Source: Clavulina sp. PMI_390
Lineage: Eukaryota > Basidiomycota > Agaricomycetes > Cantharellales > Hydnaceae
Length of the DNA: 64,000 bases
Direction of reading: 5' to 3'
Assembly (NCBI GenBank): GCA_015039315.1
Contig: WIDE01000008.1
Span: forward strand, 424,721 to 488,720
The notes under the pieces were generated by a model, which saw only the letters and a program-made list of their open reading frames with translations, was not told where the DNA came from and did no database searches. The first letter of the stretch is position 1. Every line of letters starts with the position of its first letter. The position numbers and the translations under genes were made by a program. Of the stretch, positions 23,801-35,855 are shown in pieces.

Positions 23801-26800
23801 GTCATCTCAGCGCGATCGCATCCCTTTGATTTGAGAAACAATGAAGCCCACGCCCTACACAGCCAAAGCACACGAAGTCAGAGATTCTATGTGGTGTCGA
23901 TGAATGGTCGCTACGTACCAACTAGCATCATCGGCTTCGTCGTCAAATGGCTGAGTAGTACCTGGCAGTCTGCTCCATGCTGTGACCTTGCTGATCCTGA
24001 GCCCAGAACCCCATCCGTCACTCAGATGACTCATCCGCGACCCCAGGGCCTTGATCTTGGTGATGGTGTCCTCTGAAATCCGCTTATGGGCCGGCAAACC
24101 CTGATTCTGATACTCTGCCATAGCGTCGACGAAGGTGCCGAACCATTCGGCACGAGCCTGAACTTCCGGGTGTTCGTAATCTGCTGGTGACTTGGGATAC
24201 TCAGCATAGATCTATTGAGAATGGTAAGCAGATCGAAGCAGGTCAAGAGGCCAGGAACTCTTACTCTCTGGGCAACCTCCTGCACGTCTTTTGGCATATG
24301 AGCTGGGCTGAACTTGCCGAGGGCACGGCCTCCATGAGCAGAGTTCATGGCACCAGGGCCCACGACGTCAATCAGGTACTCCTCGATGCCATCCCTGATC
24401 GCGGGTGGGAAGGGTCGGTCAAGGCCGCGAAGGCGATAGACGGAAAGTGGGGCTACAGCCTCGATGAGAGGTAAAAAGTGCTGGAAATGGCCAGAGCCAG
24501 GAGTGCTGCGATCTTTATCCTCAGTTCGACGAACGTCGGCGCCTCGCGTAGTCTGACCTGGATACCAGACAAAAACAATTTCATCATCTTTCTTGTCTTT
24601 TAGGAGTTCTAGCGTCCCTGCCCAAATATCAGCACCCAGGGGGCGAAGCTTGATCGATCTAGCGATGAGGGATAGAAGGACACTCTTGGGCAAGGCTCCG
24701 ACGCGAAAGTAGTGGTCTTGGTGCCTTGGTTTAGGGGTTGATCGAGTGACATGCTCTAACGGTTCAAGATAGAGCTCAGGATCAACCCCAAGTGGGTCAA
24801 CAAGCAAGTCATTGATCAGACGTTCAGCGCCCGGCTGTTGAGTGAGGACATTGATGACATCTGGATCCACCGAATCCCGCATGCCGGTGTTCCGTATCCC
24901 GTTGACGATGGTGGTGCGCTCTAATGAGGTCGTCGCGACGCTTAGGCGATCAGATCGTGAGCGAGCTTCGTCCCCTTTCCTGAGACAGCGAAGGTCCCAA
25001 TACTCCGCTGCAGCACCCGCCCTGTTGTCTTTCACATCGTTAAAGGTGTCAGTGACTTGGCTCGTCAGAGCATCGCCAGCTTCGACTAGTGGTGGAGGTT
25101 CATCGTCAAGATCTTCTTCCTTGATAGGAGCCAATAATGAGGCATAAGCATCGCCAGCACCCCCTGAACAGACGAAACCATCAAGGGACGACGGGACCTG
25201 GGTCGGCGCCACCCGACGATAGACGACGAGCGTCACGTTCTCTGGGATCGTTGTATGCAGGCGATCTTCAGAGATGATTGGGACCGACGAATCAGCAATA
25301 GAAGACGCGTGGCTGTCGTCTTTGAAGGCCCACGAGTCACCATCACGAACTACGGCAGTATAGTGCCCACCACGCATAGTTTCGCCATGGTGGTACGCGA
25401 ATCCAGATAACTCAAATACTTCCTATATCATGAATGAGGCTTTGGTAATAGAAAACCAGATTAACACATGACTGACCTGCTTCGATTCGCCTGCTCCGGC
25501 TTGTGGCGCTTGGCAACTGAGGAAGCGATTGATGTTGACATGGGTGGGAGCTTTGAGCCCATGAGCGACACGGTCTAGATGGAGGATAAGAATCCCGCCA
25601 AACGACAATATCCGTGTTAGGGGAACAAAACGATGCTCAGGATGGCATTCGCATGGTTGCTCCCAAACCCGGTCGATGGCCATCAGTGAATCCGACTGAA
25701 AACTGACGCGAGGCTCTGAGTTTCTCCACTCGTCGAATAGCTCTTGCGTACTGGTAGGCCTGGTCGACGAGGAGGGAAGAGCCTTGACGATTGTGGGTAT
25801 TCCTGCTTCAAGGTACGCGCCCCCACAGCTATCGCAAGTCTCGCTGGACTTCATCACGGCTGAAGTCTGACTCAACACCTTGAACAAGGCTGCAGCAAAT
25901 TCGCCCACGTCATGTTGCGCGTTCAGATCCCATTCGTACCCAACCAGCGCGAATTCTGCTTTGAATCGATTCATGAAGGTATTCAACGCGAGTGCTAGGG
26001 CTGCCTCTGAAGCGTGTTCCCTCGTCAGGCGGAACAGGGTGTGCAGAGAACCACGCATCGAGGCGTCCTCGACGGGTGGACCGAGATCACCAGATGTAGG
26101 ATTGAGCGTCTGTATAAGGCTAATAGCATAACACCATACGGAGTGATTTGGGATTCCACTAGATGAAGGAGTGACACCGGGAGCGGGATCAGCGGGTGGA
26201 GGGCTCAAAGCAGGAGAACGACTCCTCGAGCGACGCTTCTTAGCCCTCTCGCGCTCCTTTTCGCGAACGAGCTTTGCCTTTTCAGTCGCCTTCTCTAGCT
26301 TTTCACCGCTAAGAGTTCCTGCAGTCACGGCAGCGCGAATTCCCGCGTCGGTGAGAGGTTTAGTACTCTTCTTTTTGGTCTTCTTCGGGGAAGAAGACTT
26401 TTTTTTGGAAGAAGACTTCTTTTTCGAGGGAGGCTGATTCACCGGGGGAACCTTTGGATCGTCAGGGTCCCGCCCTAACCAAGAGAGAACAGAGACGGGA
26501 GGGGGGCCAGATGTCTTGGTAGCTGGAGGGGGCTGCGTAGCGATATCAGGATTTGCAGAATCTTTTGGCGCTACTGGTGGCTTCTCCTCGATCGATGCCT
26601 TCTCTTCGTTCACCTCAGGTTTGGAAGCGGACGACGTGGACGTAGCCTCTTTGACCGAGTTGGCCTTTACCGCAGGCTTCACGATCAGCCAGGAGCTAAC
26701 TGACAGGGGTCGAGGAGCGGACGGCTTGATAGATGGAGGGACGACGGCAGGAATATCAGCACCGGCAGGATCTTCTGTCTTTGTTTGAGTTCCACCGTCT

Positions 26801-29223
26801 GTTGGGGCCTTCTTTTTATTCGCGCTGGGTTTGGAGGTGGGCGAAGCAGGATCATCGATCGCGGCAACGACTTTGGCTGGCTTGGCCTTTAGAGCAGGCT
26901 CCGCGATTTCGACAGGAGCCGCGGCAGGTTTCACGGGGGGAGAGCGCAGAGCAGGCTTGACGGATGGAGGCACTTGCACAGAATCGGCTTTCGACGTTGC
27001 CTTCTGCTTCGAACCTTTGGTGGGGACAGCGGATCGTGTAGCGGGGAGCGTAACTGTGGGGCCGGCTTTCAAGGCTTTTAGATCCACTGTGGAGGAAGAG
27101 GAGGGTGCAGGAGGCTTGGCAGCATTCGTCGTACCCGTATGTTTCACAGTATGATGAGGGTTGGTATGGGATAAAGCGGGTCTGATAGGGGGCAGCATAT
27201 TCGAAGGAGACTCCGAATCGGAAGAGTCCTCGATCCTTCGAGGGTGCTTCCTTTTTTTGGTCGTCGTCACGTCATCTGCGGTCAAGCGGGCTATGGGAGG
27301 TGAAAGTAGGGGATTCGTGGGCATAGATGCCCTGACAGGAGAAGACGAAGATTCATAGGCCCTCTTCAGATGGGCATTCCTTGTCGTCGCGGGTTTATTC
27401 TTTCCTCCTAAACGGCCGGACATTGCAAAAGGTAATGATGGATCAAAGCATTGGAAGAAACCGTTGAGTATAATATTCAGTAGGTATCATGAGCTGGTCT
27501 CACCTTCCGCTCCCATATTGGGCATATTAGTAGTCAGCTTACGACGCTTCACCTCCGCCTCTCCCGAGCTCCCTACGATCTTGATAAGCGAAAAATCTAC
27601 AGAACCAAATATCCAACTTACGAGGTTCGCTTGCGAGTAGCCTCTTCGCACCGCTACTTTTGGGACTAGGCTATGAAAATGACCCTAAATGAGCCGGTGG
27701 GACCGATGGCCTCGAGAGGCAAACACGTACTTCATTGTGGCGTTGAGCTGGGGTGAGATCAATACCTTGATAGGTCTGGGGAACTCGGGGCTGATTAGGC
27801 GTAGCAGGGATCGCGTTGTCTATGACAAATGAGGTTAGATTGCGGGTACTCTCTATCAGACGTCACCTCATACCTTCGCTTCGCAAGCCGCGAGCTGGAA
27901 CCCCATGGTTTGATAATGGCGCAACACCATCTTCATGATGGTTCGAGGAAATACGTGGAAGCGTTGATGAATGGCCAGACCCGGAAGGCTTGGCGAGCGA
28001 AGAGGGAGCAGGGGTATATGATGGCGATCCTCCAAGCGTAAACTGGCTCTTCGTCGCACGTTTACCATTCATTTTAGCCTTCACCGAGCGAACACCTGGC
28101 CAGAATACCTCATGATCCCCAGAGGATCCAGGGTTACTACGAGCTAGCGAGTGGATGTCATACAATTAGACGAGTCTATTAGCACAAAGCATAAGAACGT
28201 ACCGTCACTTGGAAAACCACGATCGAGATCTCCTCCGTCCTGAGAAGCATGTTTCTAGTTTAAAGCGGTTACCCTTTTGAAGAGAAAAAAAAATAGCGAA
28301 AAAGACTGACATCGTTCTTCACAGCTGATCGAACCTGAATAGTGTTATGACTGATGGGCGGAAGGAGCGAGGACGCCCGATGATTACTGCGCGGAGTAAC
28401 GGGCTCGCCACGATCATGAGCATCATTGTGATCGTTTTCACGACCATCTGGACGAGAGTATCGGAAGACAGACCACAGTCAACTTAACCCTCGTTCCTGA
28501 ATTGATGCCAAATAAGATGATAATACTCACAAGCAAGTAATTTCACACCCCCCGGACTTAGAAGGCGAGAAGAAGGAGACGGGGAAGGGGCAAAGCGGCG
28601 TGGTAGCAGTTTATCATTTCCCGGGTCCGGGGGGCTGGTCGACGTGAGATCGATCACTGAGACTGGATGAAAGATAAGTCTAGGTCGCATTCCTGATGGA
28701 GTAGGGAAAACTCACCTTGAGCAGGGACAGCGGTCGGGGTAGTGGAGTTCAATTTCAGAGTCTTAGCTGGCCGATCCGTGGCTATATCGCAATCGGACGA
28801 ACACAATGAGAAAAAGGGAAGCATGGCATCGAATGTAACTTACCTTGGGCTGCAGGGGGTGGCCTTTTTTTACTTGTAGCCTAGCCGGATAGGGAAGTTA
28901 ACAGAAGTAAGAAGTCTGTTAGTGAAGGATGACACGCACATTTTGAGAAACTGGGCGTTCTTCGAGGTTCTGAGGGACTGAAGCTTGTGGGCATGATGCT
29001 TCGTCAGCATCATCGCTACTGAGGTTTATCAAAGCGTGAGCAATAGTGGCTCGAGAAGTAGGGGGAGGCGCTTCGTCGTCGCTGCTACTGGGAATGAATA
29101 TGGGCGCTGATCGGGGGGTGTATAATGAGCACATAATCATCATCGGGGGTAGCAACCGCTCGTACCTTTTTGACTCATTCTTGCCAGATTTTTGAAGTTT
29201 TTCGAGGGGTTTTTCTTTGACAT
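20861..29223 (-). CDS. Giant USP-like deubiquitinase fused to ten C2H2 zinc fingers
   Basis: One spliced gene of very roughly 2,000-2,300 residues, start ATG 29,223 (MSKKNPSKNFKNLARMSQK), stop 20,861. The N-terminal part is Ser/Pro/Lys-rich and disordered, over about nine small exons and the exon ending near 25,478. The USP Cys box GIPNHSVWCYAISLIQTL is near 26,150, a CDSCGG...CECHPEH metal-ribbon-like pair follows, and the His box HHGETMRGGHYTAVV plus FKDDS is near 25,350. Unknown helical regions follow to 23,110, then a segment MTREEVIETIG...DVYWYYKSTG that looks winged-helix-like. Ten C2H2 fingers follow; fingers 2-10 have one exon each (22170-22084, 22029-21940, 21875-21783, 21715-21623, 21563-21483, 21430-21338, 21280-21182, 21127-21032, 20961-20861). 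Junctions at 27,420, 25,440, 24,230, 23,900, 23,590 and 23,080 were checked and keep frame. ATGs at 27,423 and 23,044 are internal or intronic. Substrate, DNA target and partner are unknown. Confidence 0.75.
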
Positions 29224-29361
29224 GGGGATCGAAGTGAAGGGTGGCGGATTATTTGACGGTGAGGGGGAAGAGGGGAGGCTTTGGCTAGTGGGGCACGATA
29301 AATATTGTCCACCCTCCCCTCCCTCCCCCTCGTCTACCCGTAGGCTTCCACTCGGCTTCAC

Positions 29362-30240
29362 GTGCTCAGGCTGCTATCCTTTCGATCGCGCCGGTCCATC
29401 ATGCAAAACGATGATTATTTCTGATGATTTTATTATCTCCATGTTACCCGATTGACGTCCTGCCCAGACAACAAGCCCGCTGGATATGCTGCGTTCCCCG
29501 TGCCCAGGGCAAAGGAGGCACGATGACGGAGCCATGGTGAGCTTCCAGGAAGGTGAAGGCAAACAGGCTGTCCGACCGAGTGACGCGGGGGTTCTTCTAT
29601 GAAGAAGTGCATCGCCAAACGCCAGGCCCCATCGAAGCCTATGGCACGTGTCGTCAGCAAGCGAGGATCTTCGTGGCTCGTTATGGTTTACATCGCCCAG
29701 AGGTAGTTCCCTCAATTCGCCTGATGTTTATAGTCTTCTTAGCGCTAGCCCATGGCTTTAGGATCACATATCATCTCATTGAGCGAGGGCCTCGGCCATT
29801 GTCTCTTACGTTGCTCCTAGATGCTTGGGTATCCAGCCCGAGCATTCGAAGTGATCGTGAGTGGCAAGCGCCTCTGAGTATGGACGCGGCGCGTAGTTTT
29901 GCCCCCGAAGCATGACAAAGCGGGGGAGAAGCAAGCGCGATAGCCGAGTTCATTTGAAGGAAGATGACGTCGCGTGAAGGCATCGGGGCGCGCACTTTTC
30001 TTCACAACGCGACGCGTCGAACAAGTTGAGAGTCTTTTGTTGATGATTATTGTGTTTGAAATGGAAGCTCTCGGAGTGATTTGCCCTGCGGCCGTTGCTA
30101 TGTTACATTATGTATTACACATTCGATCTGACGAAGCGTGAATTGAGGGGAAGAAACATGACAAGATAACCTTTTTTCTTTTGGGGACCTGGGCCCGTGA
30201 TTCTGGACTCCCAGAAGGCCCCAGATTTGCTGACCAAGAG
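29362..30240. other. Intergenic region
   Basis: Between the USP-zinc-finger gene and the small finger gene. Open frames on both strands are short, overlapping and without recognisable motifs. I see nothing I can support. Confidence 0.4.
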
Positions 30241-30245
30241 GAATA

Positions 30246-30702
30246 CTAGAGCTCGCCTCCCGGGTTGCCGACTACGTCATTTCCTGCCCCATGACCGACG
30301 TCGTCGCCACAAACGTGGCGAATTTCATCGACCAAGCGACTAAAGCCATTCATGCACAGTTGGCAGCGCTTCGCTAGCGACCGGAAACAGAAGAGGGATG
30401 AGAGACCGTAAGTTGGCTCAAAAATACTACAAGTCCACTTACTGCGACGTAGGCGACGCCTACTTAAAGGGGGAACGCGACGGAATGGAACATGAACCGC
30501 CTTCATATGGGCCCGCAGGTTGTGCGCGCTGTTGCAGACTACGGGACAAGCGGAAAGGCGGCAAGGGTGGTCTGTGATGAGGTAGTGGGCGATTGAGAAC
30601 ACTGAGTTGATCGCCATTGGAAAGGATCGTACTCACGACCCTCGACGTGTACAGCCACAATTGGCTCCTCGGCATAGTCTTGGCTCCCCGAAGCTACCAT
30701 GT
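30246..30702 (-). CDS. Small two-finger C2H2-like protein
   Basis: Start at about 30,702 with MVASGSQDYAEEPIVAVHVE. The second exon carries one C2H2 finger (CRLSACPVVCNSAHNLRAHM, then KAVH), and the third carries a finger-like CQLCMNGFSRLVDEIRHVC with Cys as the last ligand. Stop at 30,246. Both introns are phase 1, exactly as in the ten-finger array downstream, so it may be a detached relative of that array. Function unknown; it may be a degenerating fragment. Confidence 0.5.
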
Positions 30703-30988
30703 TGATATTGTACTAGAAAGCTAGATGAATGTGTTGCTTTAGCACCGTGTGCGATGTGAAAAAGGTCGAGGAGGCTGGCACAAACTTTCAGACTGACCGA
30801 TTTTTGCTGCCGAGAAGACTAGGGAAAGGAGGGGGTGAGCCTCCGCTTGCTGCACGATCGGATTCATATAGGGTTCCCCGCGCTTAAAAGCGCGTCATGG
30901 GATATGTTGCCCGACGGAGGCTCCACGTCTTGTTGGGCGCTGTAGACGTCATCGCTACGCTGTCCTAACTGCGATCGCGTCCAACGAC

Positions 30989-32500
30989 ATGAAGTCTACG
31001 AGATCCCGCGCCCAGCTCAAGGCGCACAACGCTAAGCAGTTCCTCTGCCGTATGCCCAAAGAGATCATACTATGCATGGTGGGGTCGAGACCTGGCTCAT
31101 CCAAAGGATTCATGCAAAGAGGAGAGCGCAGTAATGAAGACTTCGAGGTAGACCGTAATACGATGGCTTCCGTTTGTTCCCAGCTTCGAAACGACATGAT
31201 TTCCACTCCATCGCTATGGTCCCATGTCGCTGTTCGTATCAACAGTGAGAACTACACTCCCCCAGGCTTTCTCCAGCTCAAGCTCTCTCGCGCTTGTCCA
31301 CTTCCTTCCAACATTAACAACCTTAATCCCACCCTCGAACTCCATCTTGAACTGGGTACGTACCACCCTTCGGCGCTGGAGGTCTACCCGAATATCATTG
31401 CTCCATATTTCCCCCACATCAAAACGCTCGTTGTCCGTGCGGCTGGTCAGTCGGTTCCATCACTTGGCCGAGTCGTGGACTTTCGGGAGATGGAGGCCCT
31501 CCAGTACCTCTGCATCTTGGCGGAACGTCCTTCGAGCATTCATCCCTTAACTTCTATGTTGCTCAGCGAGCTTCCCACTGAATGGGGCGGGGCACTGCAG
31601 ACCCTGGTGTTGAGGGACCTACAAGCGAGCCATAATCCCCACCTGATCGACTTAGCTCCATACACCTTTACGCGAGGGCTCCGTCGTCTCTGTATATCAG
31701 GCCCTAACTCGGCGGCATCCATATGCCGATTCGTGATCCATTGCCCCAATTTAGAGGTGGTGACGATCATGCAATCACCTCATCGTCAAGTTGAAATGAT
31801 TCCTGACGACACAATGCCTTTAGTCTTCCCTCAGACGGTCTCTTCGTTCTCTATAGAAGGTGCCTCCGAAGGGGTCCCACCATTCGAAGCTGCTGGCCTC
31901 CATACTCTCCGCATCGGACAAGGCGTTCGCCCGCGGCCATCTGCCAACAACAATAGTCCAGCCAACTCGAACTCCTTCCCCTTTCATCCGAACCAGCCCC
32001 CCCTAGTGCTACTGCGTCAAGTCCAGCTGGATCCAGTCGAATACCCTGAGGCTGAAATGGAGCACCTATTGCTTACTCATCGCGACATTACATCTCTCTC
32101 TCTCAATAATCCCGATATCGAGCTCGTCGTCCAGCCCGGAGCGTGGCAGCCACCCACTTTTCAACTCGATCGGATCACGAACTGCCTTCGGGTGCTTAGC
32201 ACACCAGCAGCGGGAGGGGTGATGCGCCACCCAAACCTTCAAAGTCTTTATCTTAACTTGTGCGGCTCGTACCCATCGTCGCTAGAGGCCCTGTCAGCTA
32301 TCAAGGAGTCGCTTCAGGCGGTGCGCGCTATTCATCCCACTATCCGTATTCTTGCCATGTACTCCGATCACTCGGTGCGCGACGAGTTCCCCGAGATTAG
32401 CTTCATGGAGGTTCACGAGTTGCATGACGCGGCTTTGGAGGATTGGGAGCTTCCATGGACGCATTATGAGCTTAAATGCATGGGGCGAATGTGGGTATGA
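30989..32500 (+). CDS. F-box-like/LRR-like protein
   Basis: Single-exon gene of 503 residues. The N-terminal part reads MPKEIILCMV, then a spacer, then VCSQLRNDMISTPSLWSHV, the pattern of F-box-like domains in the expanded Agaricomycete families (usually LPPEIL...VCRRWR.I...TP.LWS). A spacer of about 35 residues splits the motif. The rest has irregular Leu-rich segments (HIKTLVV, ALQTLVLRDL, GLRRLCISG, NLEVVTI, NLQSLYLNLCG). Likely role: substrate adaptor of an SCF ubiquitin ligase, by family analogy. No target is predictable. Confidence 0.65.
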   Translation: MKSTRSRAQLKAHNAKQFLCRMPKEIILCMVGSRPGSSKGFMQRGERSNEDFEVDRNTMASVCSQLRNDMISTPSLWSHVAVRINSENYTPPGFLQLKLSRACPLPSNINNLNPTLELHLELGTYHPSALEVYPNIIAPYFPHIKTLVVRAAGQSVPSLGRVVDFREMEALQYLCILAERPSSIHPLTSMLLSELPTEWGGALQTLVLRDLQASHNPHLIDLAPYTFTRGLRRLCISGPNSAASICRFVIHCPNLEVVTIMQSPHRQVEMIPDDTMPLVFPQTVSSFSIEGASEGVPPFEAAGLHTLRIGQGVRPRPSANNNSPANSNSFPFHPNQPPLVLLRQVQLDPVEYPEAEMEHLLLTHRDITSLSLNNPDIELVVQPGAWQPPTFQLDRITNCLRVLSTPAAGGVMRHPNLQSLYLNLCGSYPSSLEALSAIKESLQAVRAIHPTIRILAMYSDHSVRDEFPEISFMEVHELHDAALEDWELPWTHYELKCMGRMWV

Positions 32501-33073
32501 ACGACCGCCCTTGGGGCGAGTCAAGCGCGAACCATACGCAATACCCTCAATTGCTGGCGCCGATTTCCGAGCGAGGCGTCGCTCCACCCAGCTACTTCAT
32601 CCTCTGGTTCGCGACGTTTCGGCTGTCTGTATTTTCTTCCAACCTTTTTTTCCCTCTTGTCATGTGGTCTCGTCCCTTCTCGCGCTCACTATTCACCGCC
32701 CGCCGCTAGCAGAATGTTGTGCGACTTGTCAGCATGTTTGCGACGCTCCATTACTCTTCGCTCCTCTGTTCTTTTATTTTCTCCCCCTCTCTGTAGCTCC
32801 GCGGATTTTCCCGACTCATGTCTAGGTACTCTGTAGTTAGGCGGCTCGGCTTTGTTTTCTATTCACGCCGCGATTCCCCCGGGGTCGCTATGTGCATGTG
32901 TTCTCTTGTAACAAGTGGTGTAATATCACATCAAACAGAAAGATGATATACGGCGACAAAGATTCCTGGTTTCTGGAAAGTTCGAGTTCGTACAATGATG
33001 GCGGCATGATTCGTTGGGCATCCCAAATTACGTGGCAAGAGAGGAAGGCGTCTGCGCTTTCTCCCATGAAAAA
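32501..33073. other. Intergenic region
   Basis: Pyrimidine-rich after the F-box-like gene, then unremarkable up to the edge of the GH115 duplication block at about 33,074. No gene seen. Confidence 0.4.
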
Positions 33074-35855
33074 GTGGGCCCCTCCAGTCGATTCCATCAC
33101 TGCCAAACCTGCCAATGGTGAAATGATTTTCAGGGTTGTGACATAGAGACTACACATATATTTGACAAAGGAGAGTACTCTCAACAGTTTATGTCTGGAC
33201 ATGTCATGACGGCCAAGGATGCAGGCTGAATATTAAACTCCTATCTGGCAGGCTTAGATAGAAGAAGCTCCAGCAACCGGTATAGCCTCCCAGCAGGTTC
33301 GTCAAACGAGAATAGAAGCAGGCGGGCCAAGGTAAGACGCGCGGACGTTCCCAGTGTCTGTCAGCAGTCCGTGAGCAGAGGCATAGCAATATTATCGCCG
33401 AATCAGCGCTGGTCGTCAAACAAGAAAAGGGAAGGGACGGACCGATGACGAATTTCTGGATGACAACGGCAGATTCAATCCCCCAGACGGTAAGAGTATG
33501 AGCACCCGGAGCGATTGTAATATTCGTCAGTGTAGGGTTGATATTGTTCGCTTGTGGGCCGGTCTGCAATTATGCAACGTTGTCAGCCAAGCTTGCAATG
33601 GGAGAAGGAGCAGGTGCCATCTCTCTGAGTGGGCATGCATCCACTGGGACGAAGCATTGCTCACCATAGATCCCCACCCAGTTGGGAACTGCCCCGGAAC
33701 ATTGGGGCCAACTGGTTGAACCCTGACAGGGGTGCCTCCATCAACTTGCAACGCAAAAGCAAGGGGCTGATCGGCTCCATTGGCGTTCATCGAGGGAGAC
33801 AGGTACGTGGTAAGGTACGCTGTGTTGTTAGCATATGAGTCAAAATTGTAGAAGCTGTACTGTCTAAAATAGTTGAAAGCGTGTCAAGGAATGTGAGCGC
33901 AGATGGACAATCACAAAGGAAAGAGCATCTGAACTCACATGCTAGGGCCAGAACCAATCGTATAATTAGTGGAACCATCATTAGGGGTGATTGTAACCGC
34001 GTCTTTCGTGCGACCAAGACCAGGGAGGACAATCCACGTAGCATTCCCAACTGAGGAAGGCGTGATCTTGCTGTAAGACGAAGCCTCGATAGAAATACCT
34101 CCATCACCCTCCACGACGCCTAAAGAACGATTTGAGAGTCCATAGCTATTTTAGACCAGGAAAAGGAAAACTGACGCACCATGGAAGTCAGCCGGAACGG
34201 AGCGAGGAATCGCGGGCAGATACACGTTCATAGGCCCCAGCCAAGACACATTCTTTGCATTTGTAGGGGTGAACACAATCTGGGCAAGAGACTCTTCTGA
34301 ACCAACTTTCACCCAGTCAGCTGTCAGGATGACTCTTTGCTCATTGTGAGAGGCGGACAGTGAGCCAGATGAAGGTTTGATGGTGAGCCAGCTTGCATTT
34401 GTGGTGGCTTTCCAATTAACACCAGCAGGGCCTCCAAGCGAGAGGTCTACATAGCGGGAAGGTGTGGGCATGTATGGATCGAGAGGATCCATAACAGGAT
34501 CTGGGCAATTGTAGCCTTGCGCGCAGTTATTTTGATTATCTGACGAGGAGAAATTGAGACCGTATGCCCCTTTCGATTTGAGATTTTGAGGCGGATTGGA
34601 AGGGACGTACCACCCGGCCAAGCTCCTAGCCGACTCTCCAACGTCATGCGCATCGGCCCGCTCATTCCGGGCTTCTGTGCCATGACACGATTGACGGGTG
34701 GCATGCTAGCGGTGTATGGGAGGTGAGCATAGGAGATAGATTAGCCTGTCATGATGCTCGCCTGTTTCCAAGAGGCTGCTGCCAGTAGACATAACCGATA
34801 TGAGGCTGGCTCATCATTCTTTGAGGGACGAATATCAGAAAAGTTTTTTTTTTTGCCTAGTAGACTGTAAATTCACTCACTGATCCCACTTGCCATCAAG
34901 CATGGTATGATACTCATTTTCAAGGTCCCAAGCAGCGTTAAACCATGAAAGAGCCTATAGAGCTTGTTAGCGTACAGTTTCTTACTTGAATGCAAGACAC
35001 ATACTAGATCAGCCTGATTGTTCGCACTGGTCCGGATCTGAGACGCGAACAAATTGTTCCGACCAGCTACATGAGATCGAACAGAACTTGAACAACGGCC
35101 AACGAAAGAATACAAAACTGGCTCACCTGCTATGTAAAGGCTATAGGTTTGAAGGAAACCCGTTATCGGGTGATGGATCAACTGGAAGAAGGCGGGCTTA
35201 GTTAGAGAGGGCAGAGTATTATATATCGCCAGTGATGCATCGTATAGTGTCTGCCACTCTGTCAAAACTCGGTCCGCTCTATCATATCAATCAGAGCCAC
35301 AAATGTGTGAGAACTTTTTATTTGGACAGACTGAGAGGGAACCCACTCGTGATAGTTCGTGAGCGAGAATACCGTAGTGTTCATCAGCTCGGGTTTTCGA
35401 CGGGCGCTGTATCGTGTGAGATTGGCGACGATAGTAGCAACATTGTTGCTTTGGATAGTGTTGAGACCAAATTCACGCGTCGCCCATTTAGCGGTCCAGC
35501 TCTCGATGTTGGTAGGTGTGAATAAAGACGGCTGATACCCAAGTGCGTGGAAGAATTCAATATTGAGCTCGTTGGGCTTCAAATCACCGACCTAAGGAGA
35601 CCCTTCAGGGTGATTAGAACTCTTTGATGAAGGAAGAAGTCACGCACGTTGAGAATCCACATTGCAGTAGAATTCCTGCTTATAGCAATGCTCATTTGTT
35701 CATACATCCTGGTTAATTGCGTGGTCTAAAAATCAAGTGCGAGGCTTGGGGTGAGCACTGAACGTGTGGCAAACACAAAACCATGCACGGAAAAATCGCC
35801 GAAAATTCCCAAAATTCCCAGAAAAAAGGGAAAAAGGTGTGGAAGAAGAGGAGGA
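33074..35855. repeat. Duplicated GH115 block, complete-gene copy
   Basis: Partner of 17,849-20,665. The two blocks share exon order, intron positions and 3' flank. Similarity in coding exons is very high by eye (for example WATREFGLNTIQSNN is identical). Confidence 0.85.

Noticed and set aside
25423..27423. Separate gene starting MSGRLGGKNKP at 27,423
   Set aside because: The ATG lies in an intron; the acceptor GTTTAG just after it joins in frame to the upstream exon ending NMGAEG, so the reading frame continues from 29,223.
20861..29223. Idea that the USP-finger gene is part of a transposon
   Set aside because: No transposase, integrase, reverse transcriptase or clear terminal inverted repeats were seen around it.
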